DNA of 64,000 nucleotides from NCBI GenBank assembly GCA_937897325.1, contig CALCOY010000022.1, positions 94,200-158,199 on the forward strand, written 5' to 3'. The DNA comes from an uncultured Shimia sp. (GTDB lineage: Bacteria > Pseudomonadota > Alphaproteobacteria > Rhodobacterales > Rhodobacteraceae). Below, in pieces: positions 1 to 9,511 of this stretch. A program made the position numbers and the translations under genes. The notes beneath the pieces were generated by a model that worked only from the letters and a program-made list of their open reading frames with translations, did not search any database and was not told where the DNA came from. Numbering within the stretch: position 1 is the first letter of the stretch; each line of letters opens with the position of its first letter.

Positions 1-750
1 GCCGGTGAGGTCGAGGCCGCCCATGTCCGCATGGAAGAGCCGACAAGCCTGCGCCCGCTAGGTCTGGTCACCAACCGATCAGGCGCGGTAATGAATGTGG
101 CGCAATATGCCCTGCCCACCCTTCCCGGCAATGAAACAGCCACCGTCATTGGCGTCTTCGGCGCCTCAATGAATTCGGGCAAGACCACGGCCGCCGCAAG
201 CCTCGCCCACGGTCTGCGCGCCGCCGGATATGCAACGGCCGGGATCAAGGCGACAGGCACGGGTGCTTTTGGTGACTTCAACGCCTTTGAAGATGCGGGC
301 GTGCCAGTGATGGACTTCACCGATGCAGGGATGGCCACGACCTATCGGATGCCTCTGTCCCGAATTGAGGCAGGCTTTGATACGCTGGTCTCCACGGCCG
401 CGAATGCAGGAGCGGAGGTCGTCGTGGTCGAGATTGCGGACGGGGTTTTCCAGCAGGAAACGCGGGCCATCTTGCAAGGCTCCCGGATAAGGGACCGTCT
501 TGACGCAATCCTCTTTGCCGCCCCTGACGCCTTGGGCGTTGTCGGCGGGGTACATGTTCTTGAACAACACGACCTTAGTCCCTTTGCGATTTCCGGCATG
601 GTTAGCTGCTCACCACTCGCGACGGCCGAGGCCGAGATGGCCACAGGTCTTCCCGTCCTCTCACGGGAAGACCTGTGGGATCCGCAGATGATCCACCATC
701 ATGTGCAGCCCTTCATACGCGCTTTCAAAGACGAGCTGAGCGCGGCATGA
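1..750 (+). CDS. P-loop NTPase, DUF1611/MobB-like (5' end outside window)
   Basis: The frame is open from base 1, so the gene probably begins upstream; an internal ATG at 31 also exists. The visible 249 residues contain a Walker A motif (GASMNSGKTT, about residues 54-63 counted from base 1) followed by an alpha/beta nucleotide-binding fold with alternating hydrophobic strands such as VVVVEIADG. The arrangement resembles the C-terminal P-loop domain of DUF1611 proteins and the BioD/MobB group. Its stop codon overlaps the start of the next gene by 4 bp, so the two are co-transcribed with an ABC-exporter-like protein. The substrate is unknown and the family assignment is tentative. Confidence 0.6.
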   Translation, partial: AGEVEAAHVRMEEPTSLRPLGLVTNRSGAVMNVAQYALPTLPGNETATVIGVFGASMNSGKTTAAASLAHGLRAAGYATAGIKATGTGAFGDFNAFEDAGVPVMDFTDAGMATTYRMPLSRIEAGFDTLVSTAANAGAEVVVVEIADGVFQQETRAILQGSRIRDRLDAILFAAPDALGVVGGVHVLEQHDLSPFAISGMVSCSPLATAEAEMATGLPVLSREDLWDPQMIHHHVQPFIRAFKDELSAA

Positions 751-2282
751 GCAAACTTCCCAGGCCGATAGATGGGGACCGCATTTCAGATGTGGTCCTC
801 ATCCCTTTTTTCGGGATCCTGCAAGCAATCGCTCTTGGTTTTGGCGCCTTTGCAACGCGGGAGGCCTTCACCGCTCTGCACGACGGACGGATCCCTGACA
901 TTGCCACACTCAGCGTTTTGATCCTGACAGGGGTGATTGCTGCAGGCCTTCAATGGATTGCGCGCATCCGCTCTGAAGCCTTGGGGCAAAGCTATGCCGC
1001 CGATTTGCGGATCTGTCTATACACTCATCTTGCTGGCATGTCGCGCGACACGCTGTCTGCGCGGCGCATCGGGGCCTTATCCTTGCGCTTTGTCGGAGAT
1101 CTTTCTGCCGCAAGGAACTGGTTTGGCCTTGGTCTGCCACGCATTCTGGCCGCTATGATGATCCTGCCAGGCGCTGCAATCGTGCTGTGGCTGCTCGATC
1201 CACGGATCGTTTTTGCGGGCGCCGCCCCCATTCTGATTTCACTGACCCTGATGATCTGCCTTGCCATTGGACTTGAGGCACGCCACCGGTCGCTAAGGGG
1301 TCGGCGGGCCAATATCTCGATCACGATGATGGAGCGGATCGCCGTCTCGCCCGAGTTGGACCTGATGGGCCGGACAGAGCGAGAACTGAGCGATCTGCGC
1401 AAAAACAGCCAATCCCTGCGCCAGCACGCCATTGCGCGCAACACCCGGTCGGGCCTGTTGCGCACCGTTCCCCAAATCGGTGCGGCCGTTGCGGGCGTGG
1501 CTCTGTTCTGGGTGGCGGGTCGGCATGGGATTGCACCTGGCACGATTGCAGCTGCCCTCGCCTTTCTGACCATTCTGGTCTTGCCCATGCGGGAACTGGC
1601 GGGCGCATGGGATCAGTATTGCGCCTGGCGGATAGCGCGCGAAAAAGCTCTGCGCCTGCTGTCGAACCCATCAAAACCAAGACGCAGCCTGCGCCGGGAG
1701 AACGCGGTGACCGTGCAGGTACGTGCCTCGGAAATGTCGGTTGAGATTTCGGCAGGTCAAATCACCGAACTGGTCGGGCGGACTCGTCGCCATGCATCCG
1801 CCCTTGCGGCGGTGATTGGCGGGTTGGATCACACCGATGATGTGACGGTAACCTACAATCACCAGGTAGCCCCCCTGCCCGCCATCGCCTTTATCGGTGA
1901 GCGTCCGACAATTCTGCAGGGCAGCTTGCGCCGGGCCGTGACGCTGGGCCTATCGCCCCGACCATCGGACCGTAAGATCAAGCGGGCCCTTGGCGCTTTT
2001 GATCTGCAGGATGTTCTGGACGCCGTTGGTGGTCTGAAAGGACGCCTTCGGGAAGGCGCACGGGAATTGTCGGCCTCTGAAACGCTTCGGCTGGACCTCG
2101 CGCGGGCGGTTCTCGCCCGGCCAGACCTGATCGTCATCGACACGAGCCGTCTGACCGCAGATCCCGAAAGCGTCAAACTGGTCGACACGCTGCATGATCA
2201 GACGAACGCGACGATTGTCATTGCAGGCGATCAAACGCCAACTTTTTCGAACGCCCGTGCAATCGCGCTAAACTGTTGTTGA
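747..2282 (+). CDS. ABC exporter-like protein with degenerate ATPase domain
   Basis: This 511-aa protein has the layout of a half-size ABC exporter: hydrophobic segments over residues 15-300, then a nucleotide-binding-like domain. The ATG at 747 overlaps the upstream stop (ATGA) and is preferred to an in-frame start at 675. The ATPase domain keeps the family outline but has lost its active residues. The Walker A position reads GRTRRHAS with no lysine, the Q-loop reads IGERP, the signature reads ELSASE, and Walker B reads LIVIDTS without the catalytic glutamate. The His of the H-loop is also absent. It probably cannot hydrolyse ATP. It may be a regulatory or partner half, or a decaying exporter; the reading frame itself is intact. 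Confidence 0.75.
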   Translation: MSKLPRPIDGDRISDVVLIPFFGILQAIALGFGAFATREAFTALHDGRIPDIATLSVLILTGVIAAGLQWIARIRSEALGQSYAADLRICLYTHLAGMSRDTLSARRIGALSLRFVGDLSAARNWFGLGLPRILAAMMILPGAAIVLWLLDPRIVFAGAAPILISLTLMICLAIGLEARHRSLRGRRANISITMMERIAVSPELDLMGRTERELSDLRKNSQSLRQHAIARNTRSGLLRTVPQIGAAVAGVALFWVAGRHGIAPGTIAAALAFLTILVLPMRELAGAWDQYCAWRIAREKALRLLSNPSKPRRSLRRENAVTVQVRASEMSVEISAGQITELVGRTRRHASALAAVIGGLDHTDDVTVTYNHQVAPLPAIAFIGERPTILQGSLRRAVTLGLSPRPSDRKIKRALGAFDLQDVLDAVGGLKGRLREGARELSASETLRLDLARAVLARPDLIVIDTSRLTADPESVKLVDTLHDQTNATIVIAGDQTPTFSNARAIALNCC

Positions 2283-2321
2283 CAGGTCGTTCGCGGGTCG
2301 GCCGGAACATCGAGAGTTGAT

Positions 2322-3926
2322 ATGCGCATAACTTCGCTTTTTCGCCTTTATGGCGCGATCTTTTTGATCGCGATTCTGCTTTTGTCGGGCCTGACGCTCT
2401 GGAACATCCAGCGATCGCATTTCTGGGATGAGCGCATTGAGCTGGCACAGCATTCATATCACACCCATCTGCTGCTTGAATCGCACATCTATCAGTTGAT
2501 GAAACAGCATGCGGATGCCCTGTTGATCGGCGACCGCGACAAGGGGACCGGTGAGGCCGCAATCCAGAAGGCCATCACCGAAGATGTCGCCGAAATCCGA
2601 AGCGCCATCGCCCGTGAGATCGAGATGGTCGGCGAGGAGGAGTATGAAGAGCTTGAGAAGCTTGCCGAGATCGAAAGCCGCGTGCGCGCACTGACAGCCT
2701 CATTGTCGCGCATGTCGGCAACCAATACGCCCTTCGATCCCGATATTCGGCGGGAACAACTGGCCGATATCCTCGACCGAAAGATCGATGAGGAGCTGGC
2801 GACGCTGATCAACGAATCCCTTGAGGAAGAGCAGAAAGAGGTGATGGACACCTCGGCCGAGGCGCAGCGGTTCCGACGGAATTCAAGGATTGCCGTGATC
2901 CTGGCGATGTTCGCCGCGGCCGCCTCTCTGGCCGGGTTCGCATTCACGTATGTGCGCCTTGTGGGTGATCCGCTCGACGGCCTGATGAACGGTCTGCAAA
3001 AGCTTCATGCCGGGAACTACAATGACCCAATGCCGCGTGACGGCGCGATTGAATTTCAGCGCTTGGCCGAAGTTCTGGACGACATGGCAAGCGGTCTGAA
3101 GGCGCGGGAAGCGGAACGCAAAACCGAACAGGAACGGCTCGAAAGCAAAGTGCATGAGCGGACGCAGGAGCTTCAGAAGCTTGTCGCGCAGATCGAGCGG
3201 ACCGAAAGCAACCGCAGGCAGCTTATGGCGGATATCAGCCACGAACTGCGGACCCCCCTTACCATCGTGCAGGGGGAGGCTGAGGTCACCCTGCGCGGCA
3301 ATGTCAAAGAGGCGCAGGACTATGCCGATGTGTTGGCCCGCATCCGTGATTCAGCGCGTCACATGAACCGCATTGTCGATGACATGTTGCTGATCGCGCG
3401 GCAGGAAGCCGGTAAGCTGCGGCTTGAGATGCGCGAGACCGATCTGCGGCTTGTGCTGACAGAAGCCAGTGACATGTTCCCGATGGATGTTCTTATCAAA
3501 GCACCTGATCAGGCATTGCCGGCACGCATCGACAGAATCCGCTTGCGGCAATGCATTTTGGCTGTGTTTCAGAACGCGCGCAGGTATGGGGGCCCCAACA
3601 TCACCGCGCAGATCGAAAGCACGGACGATGCTTTCGAAATCGCGATCGAGGATAATGGGCCGGGCATGACCGATGCCGAAAAGGCGCAGGCCTTCGAACG
3701 CTACTTCCGTGGCTCGAACGCATCGCAGGGGGATGATGCGGGCAGTGGACTTGGCCTTCCCATAGTGCGGGCAATCATGGCGGCACATGGTGGCAAGGTG
3801 ACACTGAGCGACCGAGATGGCGGAGGTCTGCGGGTCAGCCTTCAACTGCCATCTAAACCAAGGTTGGATATTGTCAGATGGGATGATGATGACATACAAC
3901 CCGGTGCATATACATCAAGTTTATGA
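2322..3926 (+). CDS. Sensor histidine kinase, two-component system
   Basis: A 534-aa membrane sensor kinase. A membrane segment lies near residues 9-28 and a second near 187-208. Between them is a periplasmic helical sensor region rich in Glu and Lys. A HAMP linker and a coiled coil follow, then the HisKA box (DISHELRTPLT) with the phospho-accepting His307, and a HATPase domain with DNGPGM and GSGLGLP nucleotide-binding boxes. It lies about 100 bp upstream of an OmpR-type regulator, its likely phosphorylation partner. The signal is not evident; the helical periplasmic domain lacks a recognised ligand motif. Confidence 0.9.
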   Translation: MRITSLFRLYGAIFLIAILLLSGLTLWNIQRSHFWDERIELAQHSYHTHLLLESHIYQLMKQHADALLIGDRDKGTGEAAIQKAITEDVAEIRSAIAREIEMVGEEEYEELEKLAEIESRVRALTASLSRMSATNTPFDPDIRREQLADILDRKIDEELATLINESLEEEQKEVMDTSAEAQRFRRNSRIAVILAMFAAAASLAGFAFTYVRLVGDPLDGLMNGLQKLHAGNYNDPMPRDGAIEFQRLAEVLDDMASGLKAREAERKTEQERLESKVHERTQELQKLVAQIERTESNRRQLMADISHELRTPLTIVQGEAEVTLRGNVKEAQDYADVLARIRDSARHMNRIVDDMLLIARQEAGKLRLEMRETDLRLVLTEASDMFPMDVLIKAPDQALPARIDRIRLRQCILAVFQNARRYGGPNITAQIESTDDAFEIAIEDNGPGMTDAEKAQAFERYFRGSNASQGDDAGSGLGLPIVRAIMAAHGGKVTLSDRDGGGLRVSLQLPSKPRLDIVRWDDDDIQPGAYTSSL

Positions 3927-4030
3927 TCGCAAACCTCAGCTTTACGGAGGCGGCCATAAACCGCTAACGCATTGCTGGGGCACCGATTTGGGCTTTTTCT
4001 GGCGGCGACATCGCTTAGCTGGAGATTGCC

Positions 4031-4705
4031 ATGAACATTTTATTGATCGAAGATGAAACCCGCGTCGCTGATTTTCTAAGGCGGGGTTTGTCAGCCGAAG
4101 GATGGAGCGTGCAGCACGCGCCCGACGGTGAAACCGGCATCGAGTTCACGCGCCAGGACAGTTTTGACCTGATCATTCTGGATCTCATGTTGCCTGGGAT
4201 TAGCGGGCAAGATGTCTGCCGCAAGCTGCGCGCGCGCAAAATCACCACCCCTATTCTGATGCTGAGCGCGCTAGACGCGACCGACGAACGCGTGGCCGGC
4301 CTCAAAATCGGAGCGGATGACTACTTGCCCAAGCCCTTTGACTTTGATGAGCTTGTCGCACGGATCGAAGCCCTGCATCGTCGCGCCTCGGGCTATAGGG
4401 CCGAGCGGGTCAGTGACATGCTCGATTTCGGAGCAATCACCTTCAATAAGACATCCTATGTCGCAAAGGTCGATGGGACGGAACTGGATCTTTCCGCGAA
4501 AGAGCGTGACCTGCTGCTCTTATTCATGTCGAACCCGGGTCGTGTTCTGTCACGCGAGAGGATCCTGAACGCCGTTTGGGGTGTCAATGCGGATCCGATG
4601 ACCAATGTGGTCGACGTCTATGTCGGACGTGTGAGGCGCAAGCTAGGAGATCATGGTCAGCGCATCGTGACCCTGCGTCATGTGGGTTACAGGTTCGAAG
4701 AATGA
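4031..4705 (+). CDS. OmpR/PhoB-family response regulator
   Basis: A 224-aa two-domain regulator. The receiver domain (about residues 1-115) has the acidic pair at LIEDE, the phospho-acceptor Asp51 in LIILDLMLPG, the Thr/Ser position in LMLSALD and the Lys in YLPKPFD. A C-terminal winged-helix DNA-binding domain ends in RRKLGDHGQ...VGYRFEE. It follows the histidine kinase gene and is the presumed output of that sensor. An ATG with 'ctggagattgcc' upstream gives a good ribosome-binding site. The gene ends 13 bp from the convergent GAPDH gene. Confidence 0.92.
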   Translation: MNILLIEDETRVADFLRRGLSAEGWSVQHAPDGETGIEFTRQDSFDLIILDLMLPGISGQDVCRKLRARKITTPILMLSALDATDERVAGLKIGADDYLPKPFDFDELVARIEALHRRASGYRAERVSDMLDFGAITFNKTSYVAKVDGTELDLSAKERDLLLLFMSNPGRVLSRERILNAVWGVNADPMTNVVDVYVGRVRRKLGDHGQRIVTLRHVGYRFEE

Positions 4706-4718
4706 TCAAGGGCTCGTT

Positions 4719-5708
4719 CTATCCATCTCTTGCCACCATGCGGCGCGCAAGCTCGATCACACGTGCGGAGTATCCCCATTCATTGTCGTACCATCCAAAC
4801 AGACGGACCTGATCCGTGCCCTTCTCGATCGTCTCGGGCAGCGCAATGACAACTGCTTCAGATCGGCCTCGCATATCGGTTGAGACGGCAGAATCCCCGA
4901 CAAATCCAATCAGGTTCGAACCCACGAACCGTTCCTTCAAATAAGCGTTCAGCCCCTTTTCGGGCAACTTATCCAACTGCAACACAAGATCAACGGCCGA
5001 CACGCTCAGCGTGGGCACCCGCACGGCAGCACCGCTGATGCGGTCTTTAAGTTGGGGCAAAATCTCACCAACAAGGCGGGTGGCGCTGGTTGTGGTGGGA
5101 ATCATCGAAACGGCCCCAGCCCGGCTGCGCGCATGGCTGGCCCGGGGGGCATCAACCATAGGCTGGCTGCCGGTATAGCAGTGGATTGTCGTCATGTGCC
5201 CTTGCGCGACGCCAAGATCTTCGTGCAGCACACGCAGCAGAGGGGCGAGCGCGTTGGTTGTGCAAGACGCGTTGGAAACGACGCGCTGATCGGTCAGCAG
5301 ATGATCGTTGGCCCCAAGCACCAGCGTGATGTCGGCGGCGTCCGAGGGACCGGATATCAGGACATTCTTGGCACCAGCCTTCAGCCCAAGCCCCGCGACC
5401 TCCCTCGTATTGGCCTTTCCTGTGCATTCGATCAGGACATCCACATCACTGAGATCAAGGGCGGTGATGTCCGGCTCTGCCCGGAATGGAATGCGGCGGG
5501 TGTCCACGACCAACGCGCCGTCTTCCCCCCGCACCTCGCCGGGATACGGTCCGAAAACGCTGTCGTAGCGAAAGAGATAGGCGCAGCAATCAAGCGGCGC
5601 GATGTCATTGAGTGCCACGACGTCGACATCTGGATGGCCGGGCTGGACAAGGATCTGACGCAAGATCGTCCGACCGATACGGCCAAATCCGTTGATCGCG
5701 ACGCGCAT
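4719..5708 (-). CDS. gap: Glyceraldehyde-3-phosphate dehydrogenase, type I, divergent
   Basis: A 329-aa NAD(P)-dependent dehydrogenase converting glyceraldehyde 3-phosphate to 1,3-bisphosphoglycerate in the cytoplasm. The Rossmann start (INGFGRIGR), catalytic Cys149 in NASCTTNALAPL, the His in TTIHCYTG and the C-terminal WYDNEWGYS are all present. Several normally strict stretches differ: ISGPSDAADITLVLGAND around residue 120, and MIPTTTSATRLVG in place of the common IPSSTGAAKAVG. It may therefore be a paralogue with a shifted role, possibly toward other aldehyde phosphates such as erythrose 4-phosphate. No neighbouring glycolytic gene helps to decide. Confidence 0.85.
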   Translation of the reverse strand: MRVAINGFGRIGRTILRQILVQPGHPDVDVVALNDIAPLDCCAYLFRYDSVFGPYPGEVRGEDGALVVDTRRIPFRAEPDITALDLSDVDVLIECTGKANTREVAGLGLKAGAKNVLISGPSDAADITLVLGANDHLLTDQRVVSNASCTTNALAPLLRVLHEDLGVAQGHMTTIHCYTGSQPMVDAPRASHARSRAGAVSMIPTTTSATRLVGEILPQLKDRISGAAVRVPTLSVSAVDLVLQLDKLPEKGLNAYLKERFVGSNLIGFVGDSAVSTDMRGRSEAVVIALPETIEKGTDQVRLFGWYDNEWGYSARVIELARRMVARDG

Positions 5709-5785
5709 TTTAAAGCCCCCATCTTGCCCCGGTTCATCTCTGCCAGAGACAGGCAGGAAAGTTCAATGCTGATCAGGGGGACTGT

Positions 5786-8700
5786 TCAGTAATCGCGTTC
5801 GAAGAAGATGCCCAGCGAGGTGCTGCCATCCGTGCCGGTCGTACCCCGCGCGGTAAGGTTTGGTGTAATATCAATATTCAGCGAAACGCCGGTATCCTCC
5901 CCATCCCCTACAGTGACGTCGGTGTAGATATTGTCGGATATGTAGCGGCCTGCGCGCACGGCGGTGCCGCCATCCTCACTGGTCTGTACGTCAAGATCAT
6001 CCAGCGCAAAACCCTCGCGCAGGCGCGACAGAAGGCTGACGCCCTCCCGCCCCGCCAGGGTCGCGACCGCGTTGGCCAGTTGCAGCGCTTGAAAAGCTGA
6101 GATCTGGCTCACATCGCGGCCGAACAGAAGCTGAGCCAGGACCTCATCCTGGGGCACCGACGGGCTCGCTTCGAACCTGACCTGGGGCTCTGAGGCGCGG
6201 CCTTCGATGATGACGCTTGCCGTGCCATCGTCTGTGTCGGTCGTGGCGCGGAAATTCAGGAAAGGGTCAAAATCGCCTTCAAGATTGATCCGGCCCTCGT
6301 CCAGAACAAAACGCTGACCAACGATATCAAGCCGTCCGCGCACCAATTCGAATCCACCAGCCGAGATGATGTTGGTCGTCGTTCCTGTCAATGCCAGACG
6401 TCCGCCAAGCTCTGCATCCAGCCCACGGCCACGGACAAAGATGCGGGAGGGTGCAGATACCACGATGTCGAGTGGATAGGCCCTGCGCCTGTTTGAAGAC
6501 GCCCGGGTAGACGTATCTTGGATCAGCCCCGCCCGCCGACGGGTGGCGGTGACTTCCGGTGGAGACCCCACGTGGCGTATGTTCGGGATTGAAGAGAAGG
6601 ATCCGATTGATGTCGAAGGCACAGTGATCTGCGTCTCGCCCACATTGATCTGGCCGACGATAGAGGCGCCTCCACGCAAGGGTCCCGTCACATTCACCTG
6701 TCCATCCAGCGAGGTGGTGTAGAGTTGCGGATCTTCCAGCCGGAATTGATCCAGCGAAATAGCCAGATCGGCTGGGTAGCGACCTGACAAGGTGACAGGA
6801 CCCGACACACGGAGCTGACCGCCAGAAATCGGCTGACCCGTGACGGAAAGGATCGCGCGGCCCCGCCCAAGATCGATGCCTCCGCTGATCTGCCGGAGCG
6901 TCAAACCCTCATTTGGTGACACGAAGGTTGCATTGCTGATTGTGACGCGCCCCGATACGTCATTGAGCGCATTGCCACGCACCGCCAGATCAGCCACCAA
7001 CTGGCCACGAATGCTGCGCGGGGCGATAAAGGGGCTTGCAAGACCCAGCGGTGCATTTGCGTTGAGGCTGAGGTCAAAAGAGGGGCTTACCTGTCCTTCA
7101 AGCCGCGCGGTTGTCCCGGCAGGCCCGTTGATCGAGGTGTTTGTGAGAATGCGCCCAGCGTCATCGCGGACCTGTCCATGCAGCCGCAGCGGCCCTGAAA
7201 ATCCGGGGGCAATGGGTGCCACATTGGGAAGCGAAACAGTGTAATTGACGGAAGGATCGGGCAAAACGCGCCCGTTAACGCTGACCGTCGAGCTATAGGG
7301 TCCGGTTCCATTTGTCTGCACCTGCCAGGTCGCACCATCATGAACAAGGCTGCCAGACCACACCGCGTCGCCGGTAACTGCCGGAACAAGCCTGCGAATG
7401 TTCCTTATCGATGCTTCATAATCGAAGCGGCCCTCAGTCTCGGCCAGCGATCCATCGACCTGAGCACGCACACCGTTCCCGGCAATACGCGCATCATCAA
7501 TGCGCAATCCGGCTGCATCACGAGTTGCGTCGACCTGCAGACGTGTCTCGCCCGCCAGCAGTTTGTCGGCCTGCGCGATCCCCACGCTCAGATCCGTGCC
7601 ACTGCCGGCGGCCACGATATCAAACAGCCCTTTGACGGTCGCAGACCCCTCAAGTTTAAGGTCAAGCGCACCCTTCAAGGGACGTCCAGCCAGTGTTGAG
7701 AGGGCCTGAATATCGGGACTGATCAGCGAGATATCGAATTCACCGCCCAAGTCCTGCTCCGCGCCTGTCAGGCGGCCTGTGCCAGCCAAGGTGATCGGCG
7801 CGCCTTGGGTGCGGATGTTGGCCTCGCGCACCTCAAGGCCTGTATCGTCTCTCCTGACGTTGAGGGCCAGCGTGCTTTCGCCGCGCAGGATCTCATCCGT
7901 CCCATCGACGCCGATGCGCAAATCCCGCGTGGTGCCAAGCGCCTGAACGTCGAAAAACCCACCGAGATCGGCTTGTCCTTCCAGATCAAGGGTCACGCGA
8001 CCACCGAGAGGTCGGCCCGCAATGGCCGAGAGCGACCTTATGTCGAGGCTGCGAAAGGCGAGCGTAAAATCGGTGCGGAACGCATCATGGTGGCCAGAAA
8101 TCTGTGCCTCCCCATCAACGCTGTAGCCTTCGCCCGAAAGTCGGATCGTGGGCAGATCAATTGGTTGATCCTCGACATACCAGATGCCGATCCGACCCTG
8201 TAGCCCGTCGCCGACCGCATCAGCCAAGGCCGGATCAGAGAACTGAAGGCCGGAAGACTCAAAGACCAAATCACCATTGAACGCACCAATCCCGCCCGGA
8301 TTGGCCATAAGCGTGCCGCTGCCATCCAGTGTGATCGTTTCGATGTCCAGATCGTCGCGGTCGAGGCGGTTCACCCGAAAGAGGCCCTCCCAGCGATTGC
8401 TGATCGCAGCATCAAAGCGCAGGTCGAAATCAGCGCTGCCTACGCGGGTTTGTGAACCGCCCGCAGGCAGGATCACTGCGGCACCAGTCGCATCTGCAAG
8501 GCGCCCGGTGATCTCAAACCGTTCGGGCCAAGCTTCGCGATTCAGCGCCACCATTCCGCGAAGTTCCAGCGCTTTGGTCGTCAGATCCATCTGATCAAGC
8601 GTCAGAGCGCCGTCAGCCTCCCGACGTCCTTGAGCGACAAGTTCGACATCCGGGCCGAAGAAATCGCGGAACTCGGGCGCAAAAAGTGCCGTTACATCAC

Positions 8701-9511
8701 CGCCAAGATCGACATCGAACGCCCGTGCGCCGGGGTTGTCTTCCATTTCACGCAGCGCCATCTGCCCTTCAAGGCGCGGGGTTCCATCGGTGCGCAACGC
8801 AAGCTCTGCCGCGAAGTCGGTGAGCGCCCCCTCCCCCGTCAGGTCGAGCGTGACTGACGGCAAACCCGGCAGGTTCATGGCCCGGGCAGCAATGCCCTCC
8901 TCCGCCTCATCGAGACTCATTGCGATGGACAGCATCTGGGTCGCGTTCGCATAGCTGCCATTGATCTGGAACATTCCACGCGTGCCGTCCGTTCGGTTGG
9001 CGTTCAGATCCACACGCCCCTCGCCGCCCGACAGAACAACGGTGGCCGAGAGCGACAGTATCACGGGCTCTCCCAATAGAGGGGCACCCAGGACGATCCG
9101 ATCGGCAGCCAGTTCGGCGACCTCAACCGAAACCGGCAATTCGGGCAATGAAAAGCCGGATGCGGCGGCACTTGGCAGTGTTCCTTCGACAGGTTCGGGC
9201 GTGCGGCTCAGCATAATTTCGGCTGCGCGCAACTGATCGATGTCGATCCGTCCGCGCAAGAGCGCCGAGCGGTTCCATGTCATTTCCACCGCGTTCAGTT
9301 CAAGCCAGACGCCACGGTTGTCAGCGATACTGATCCGCTCAATCCGGGCGGTTGCCGCTAGGGCACCTGAAAAACCTTCGACCCGGACGATACGGCCCGG
9401 TCCGCCCAAAGAATCCTCAAGAAGACCGGCAATAAATCCGCGATCACCATCGTCCTGCGCAAAAGCGGGGAAGGCGAAAGCGACGAACAGGATGGTGAGA
9501 CGTCGGATCAA
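5786..9511 (-). CDS. tamB: Translocation and assembly module protein TamB
   Basis: A 1241-aa envelope-spanning protein with an N-terminal signal/anchor (residues 1-18) and a very long body of repeating beta-strand segments. Repeats such as LSALAGRPLGGRVTLDLEG and LSTLAGRPLKGALDLKLEG lie about 100 residues apart, as expected for the hydrophobic groove fold of AsmA/TamB bridge proteins. The C-terminal DUF490 domain includes ASPSVPQDEVLAQLLFGRD and ends in FFERDY. TamB pairs with TamA and helps insert outer-membrane proteins or move lipid across the periplasm. Its start overlaps the stop of tamA by 4 bp, so the pair is one operon. Confidence 0.93.
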   Translation of the reverse strand: MIRRLTILFVAFAFPAFAQDDGDRGFIAGLLEDSLGGPGRIVRVEGFSGALAATARIERISIADNRGVWLELNAVEMTWNRSALLRGRIDIDQLRAAEIMLSRTPEPVEGTLPSAAASGFSLPELPVSVEVAELAADRIVLGAPLLGEPVILSLSATVVLSGGEGRVDLNANRTDGTRGMFQINGSYANATQMLSIAMSLDEAEEGIAARAMNLPGLPSVTLDLTGEGALTDFAAELALRTDGTPRLEGQMALREMEDNPGARAFDVDLGGDVTALFAPEFRDFFGPDVELVAQGRREADGALTLDQMDLTTKALELRGMVALNREAWPERFEITGRLADATGAAVILPAGGSQTRVGSADFDLRFDAAISNRWEGLFRVNRLDRDDLDIETITLDGSGTLMANPGGIGAFNGDLVFESSGLQFSDPALADAVGDGLQGRIGIWYVEDQPIDLPTIRLSGEGYSVDGEAQISGHHDAFRTDFTLAFRSLDIRSLSAIAGRPLGGRVTLDLEGQADLGGFFDVQALGTTRDLRIGVDGTDEILRGESTLALNVRRDDTGLEVREANIRTQGAPITLAGTGRLTGAEQDLGGEFDISLISPDIQALSTLAGRPLKGALDLKLEGSATVKGLFDIVAAGSGTDLSVGIAQADKLLAGETRLQVDATRDAAGLRIDDARIAGNGVRAQVDGSLAETEGRFDYEASIRNIRRLVPAVTGDAVWSGSLVHDGATWQVQTNGTGPYSSTVSVNGRVLPDPSVNYTVSLPNVAPIAPGFSGPLRLHGQVRDDAGRILTNTSINGPAGTTARLEGQVSPSFDLSLNANAPLGLASPFIAPRSIRGQLVADLAVRGNALNDVSGRVTISNATFVSPNEGLTLRQISGGIDLGRGRAILSVTGQPISGGQLRVSGPVTLSGRYPADLAISLDQFRLEDPQLYTTSLDGQVNVTGPLRGGASIVGQINVGETQITVPSTSIGSFSSIPNIRHVGSPPEVTATRRRAGLIQDTSTRASSNRRRAYPLDIVVSAPSRIFVRGRGLDAELGGRLALTGTTTNIISAGGFELVRGRLDIVGQRFVLDEGRINLEGDFDPFLNFRATTDTDDGTASVIIEGRASEPQVRFEASPSVPQDEVLAQLLFGRDVSQISAFQALQLANAVATLAGREGVSLLSRLREGFALDDLDVQTSEDGGTAVRAGRYISDNIYTDVTVGDGEDTGVSLNIDITPNLTARGTTGTDGSTSLGIFFERDY

